Source of the DNA: Bacillota bacterium
Lineage (GTDB): Bacteria; Bacillota; Clostridia; Acetivibrionales; DSM-1351
Direction: 5' to 3'
DNA: 41,780 bases
Assembly: GCA_023431385.1 (NCBI GenBank)
Contig: JAEYWA010000013.1
Location: 1 to 41,780, forward strand
A program made the translations under genes and the position numbers. Positions within the stretch are counted from its first letter, which is position 1; each line of letters begins with the position of its first letter. The notes beneath the pieces are model-generated. The model was not told the origin of the DNA and searched no databases. It saw nothing but the letters and a program-made list of their open reading frames with translations. Positions 41,639 to 41,780 of the stretch are shown one piece after another.

Positions 41639-41780
41639 CCACCCGCTTAGCGGGTGGCTTGCACTAGCCCTATAAGGGCATGTTACTTGCTTGAGCCTTA
41701 AGGCTTACCGAATAGTTCGCCAACCGCATACATTTACTCGCTACCGCTTAAGCGGCCGGTTACTTGCTCTTCTTTTCTTG
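41639..41780. repeat. Array of short GC-rich palindromes at the window edge
   Basis: Four compact palindromes occur in about 115 bases: CCACCCGCTTAGCGGGTGG (41639-41657), GCCCTATAAGGGC (41667-41679), AGCCTTAAGGCT (41694-41705) and CCGCTTAAGCGG (41744-41755). The decamer GTTACTTGCT occurs at 41682 and 41759. The end of an IS200/IS605-type element is one explanation, but no transposase is in view. Confidence 0.55.

Noticed and set aside
1..41780. CRISPR array or cas genes
   Set aside because: No set of regularly spaced direct repeats with spacers was seen; the repeats present are two- or three-copy regulatory or palindromic units.

Overview
The window looks like a chromosomal segment of a low-GC, endospore-forming Firmicute, most likely an anaerobic polysaccharide-degrading clostridium. 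The evidence is SpoIIE, a CwlD-type cortex amidase, CtsR-type heat-shock operators, A+T-rich intergenic DNA, GGAGG ribosome binding sites throughout, and carbohydrate ABC uptake with intracellular phosphorolysis. Genus or species cannot be fixed from this sequence alone.

Layout. 1-7.3 kb: envelope and housekeeping genes (O-antigen ligase-like polymerase, NudC-type NADH pyrophosphatase, an Hsp20 with two CtsR boxes, a SpoVB/MurJ-like flippase, an NlpC/P60 endopeptidase, a CwlD-like amidase), then dusB on the minus strand. 8.4-13.95 kb: a visibly G+C-richer block with a clostripain protease, LemA, a truncated gene piece and an AgrA/AgrC (VirR/VirS)-like two-component pair. It ends at a strong hairpin next to the 3' end of tRNA-Arg, and a structured tRNA-like sequence lies at its edge. 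14.1-18.8 kb: a membrane protein, a small clostridial protein and spoIIE with a recognisable Spo0A-type promoter, then a frameshifted DUF2798 remnant.

18.8-33.6 kb is the metabolic centre. A minus-strand operon encodes a solute-binding lipoprotein, two sugar permeases, a GH94 phosphorylase that resembles N,N'-diacetylchitobiose phosphorylase more than cellobiose phosphorylase, and an alpha-phosphohexomutase. It is divergent from a YesM/YesN-type sensor kinase and response regulator. After yitT and three tRNAs (Val, Glu, Met) comes a second minus-strand set: a GntR/HutC regulator, a 34-bp palindromic operator, a SIS-domain (NagB-II/GlmD-like) deaminase and a PIG-L (LmbE/Dac-like) deacetylase. 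Together these suggest a route that avoids NagA and NagB: chitobiose uptake, phosphorolysis to GlcNAc-1-P plus GlcNAc, mutase to GlcNAc-6-P, PIG-L deacetylation, SIS deamination to fructose-6-P. No uptake ATPase and no GlcNAc kinase are present, so both must be elsewhere.

33.6-41.8 kb: a FG-GAP-like protein, an AraC regulator with a clear promoter, a 568-residue TIM-barrel protein of unrecognised family (possible new glycosidase), an ABC exporter (long coiled-coil FtsX permease plus ATPase), and a terminal array of short GC-rich palindromes that may be the edge of a mobile element.
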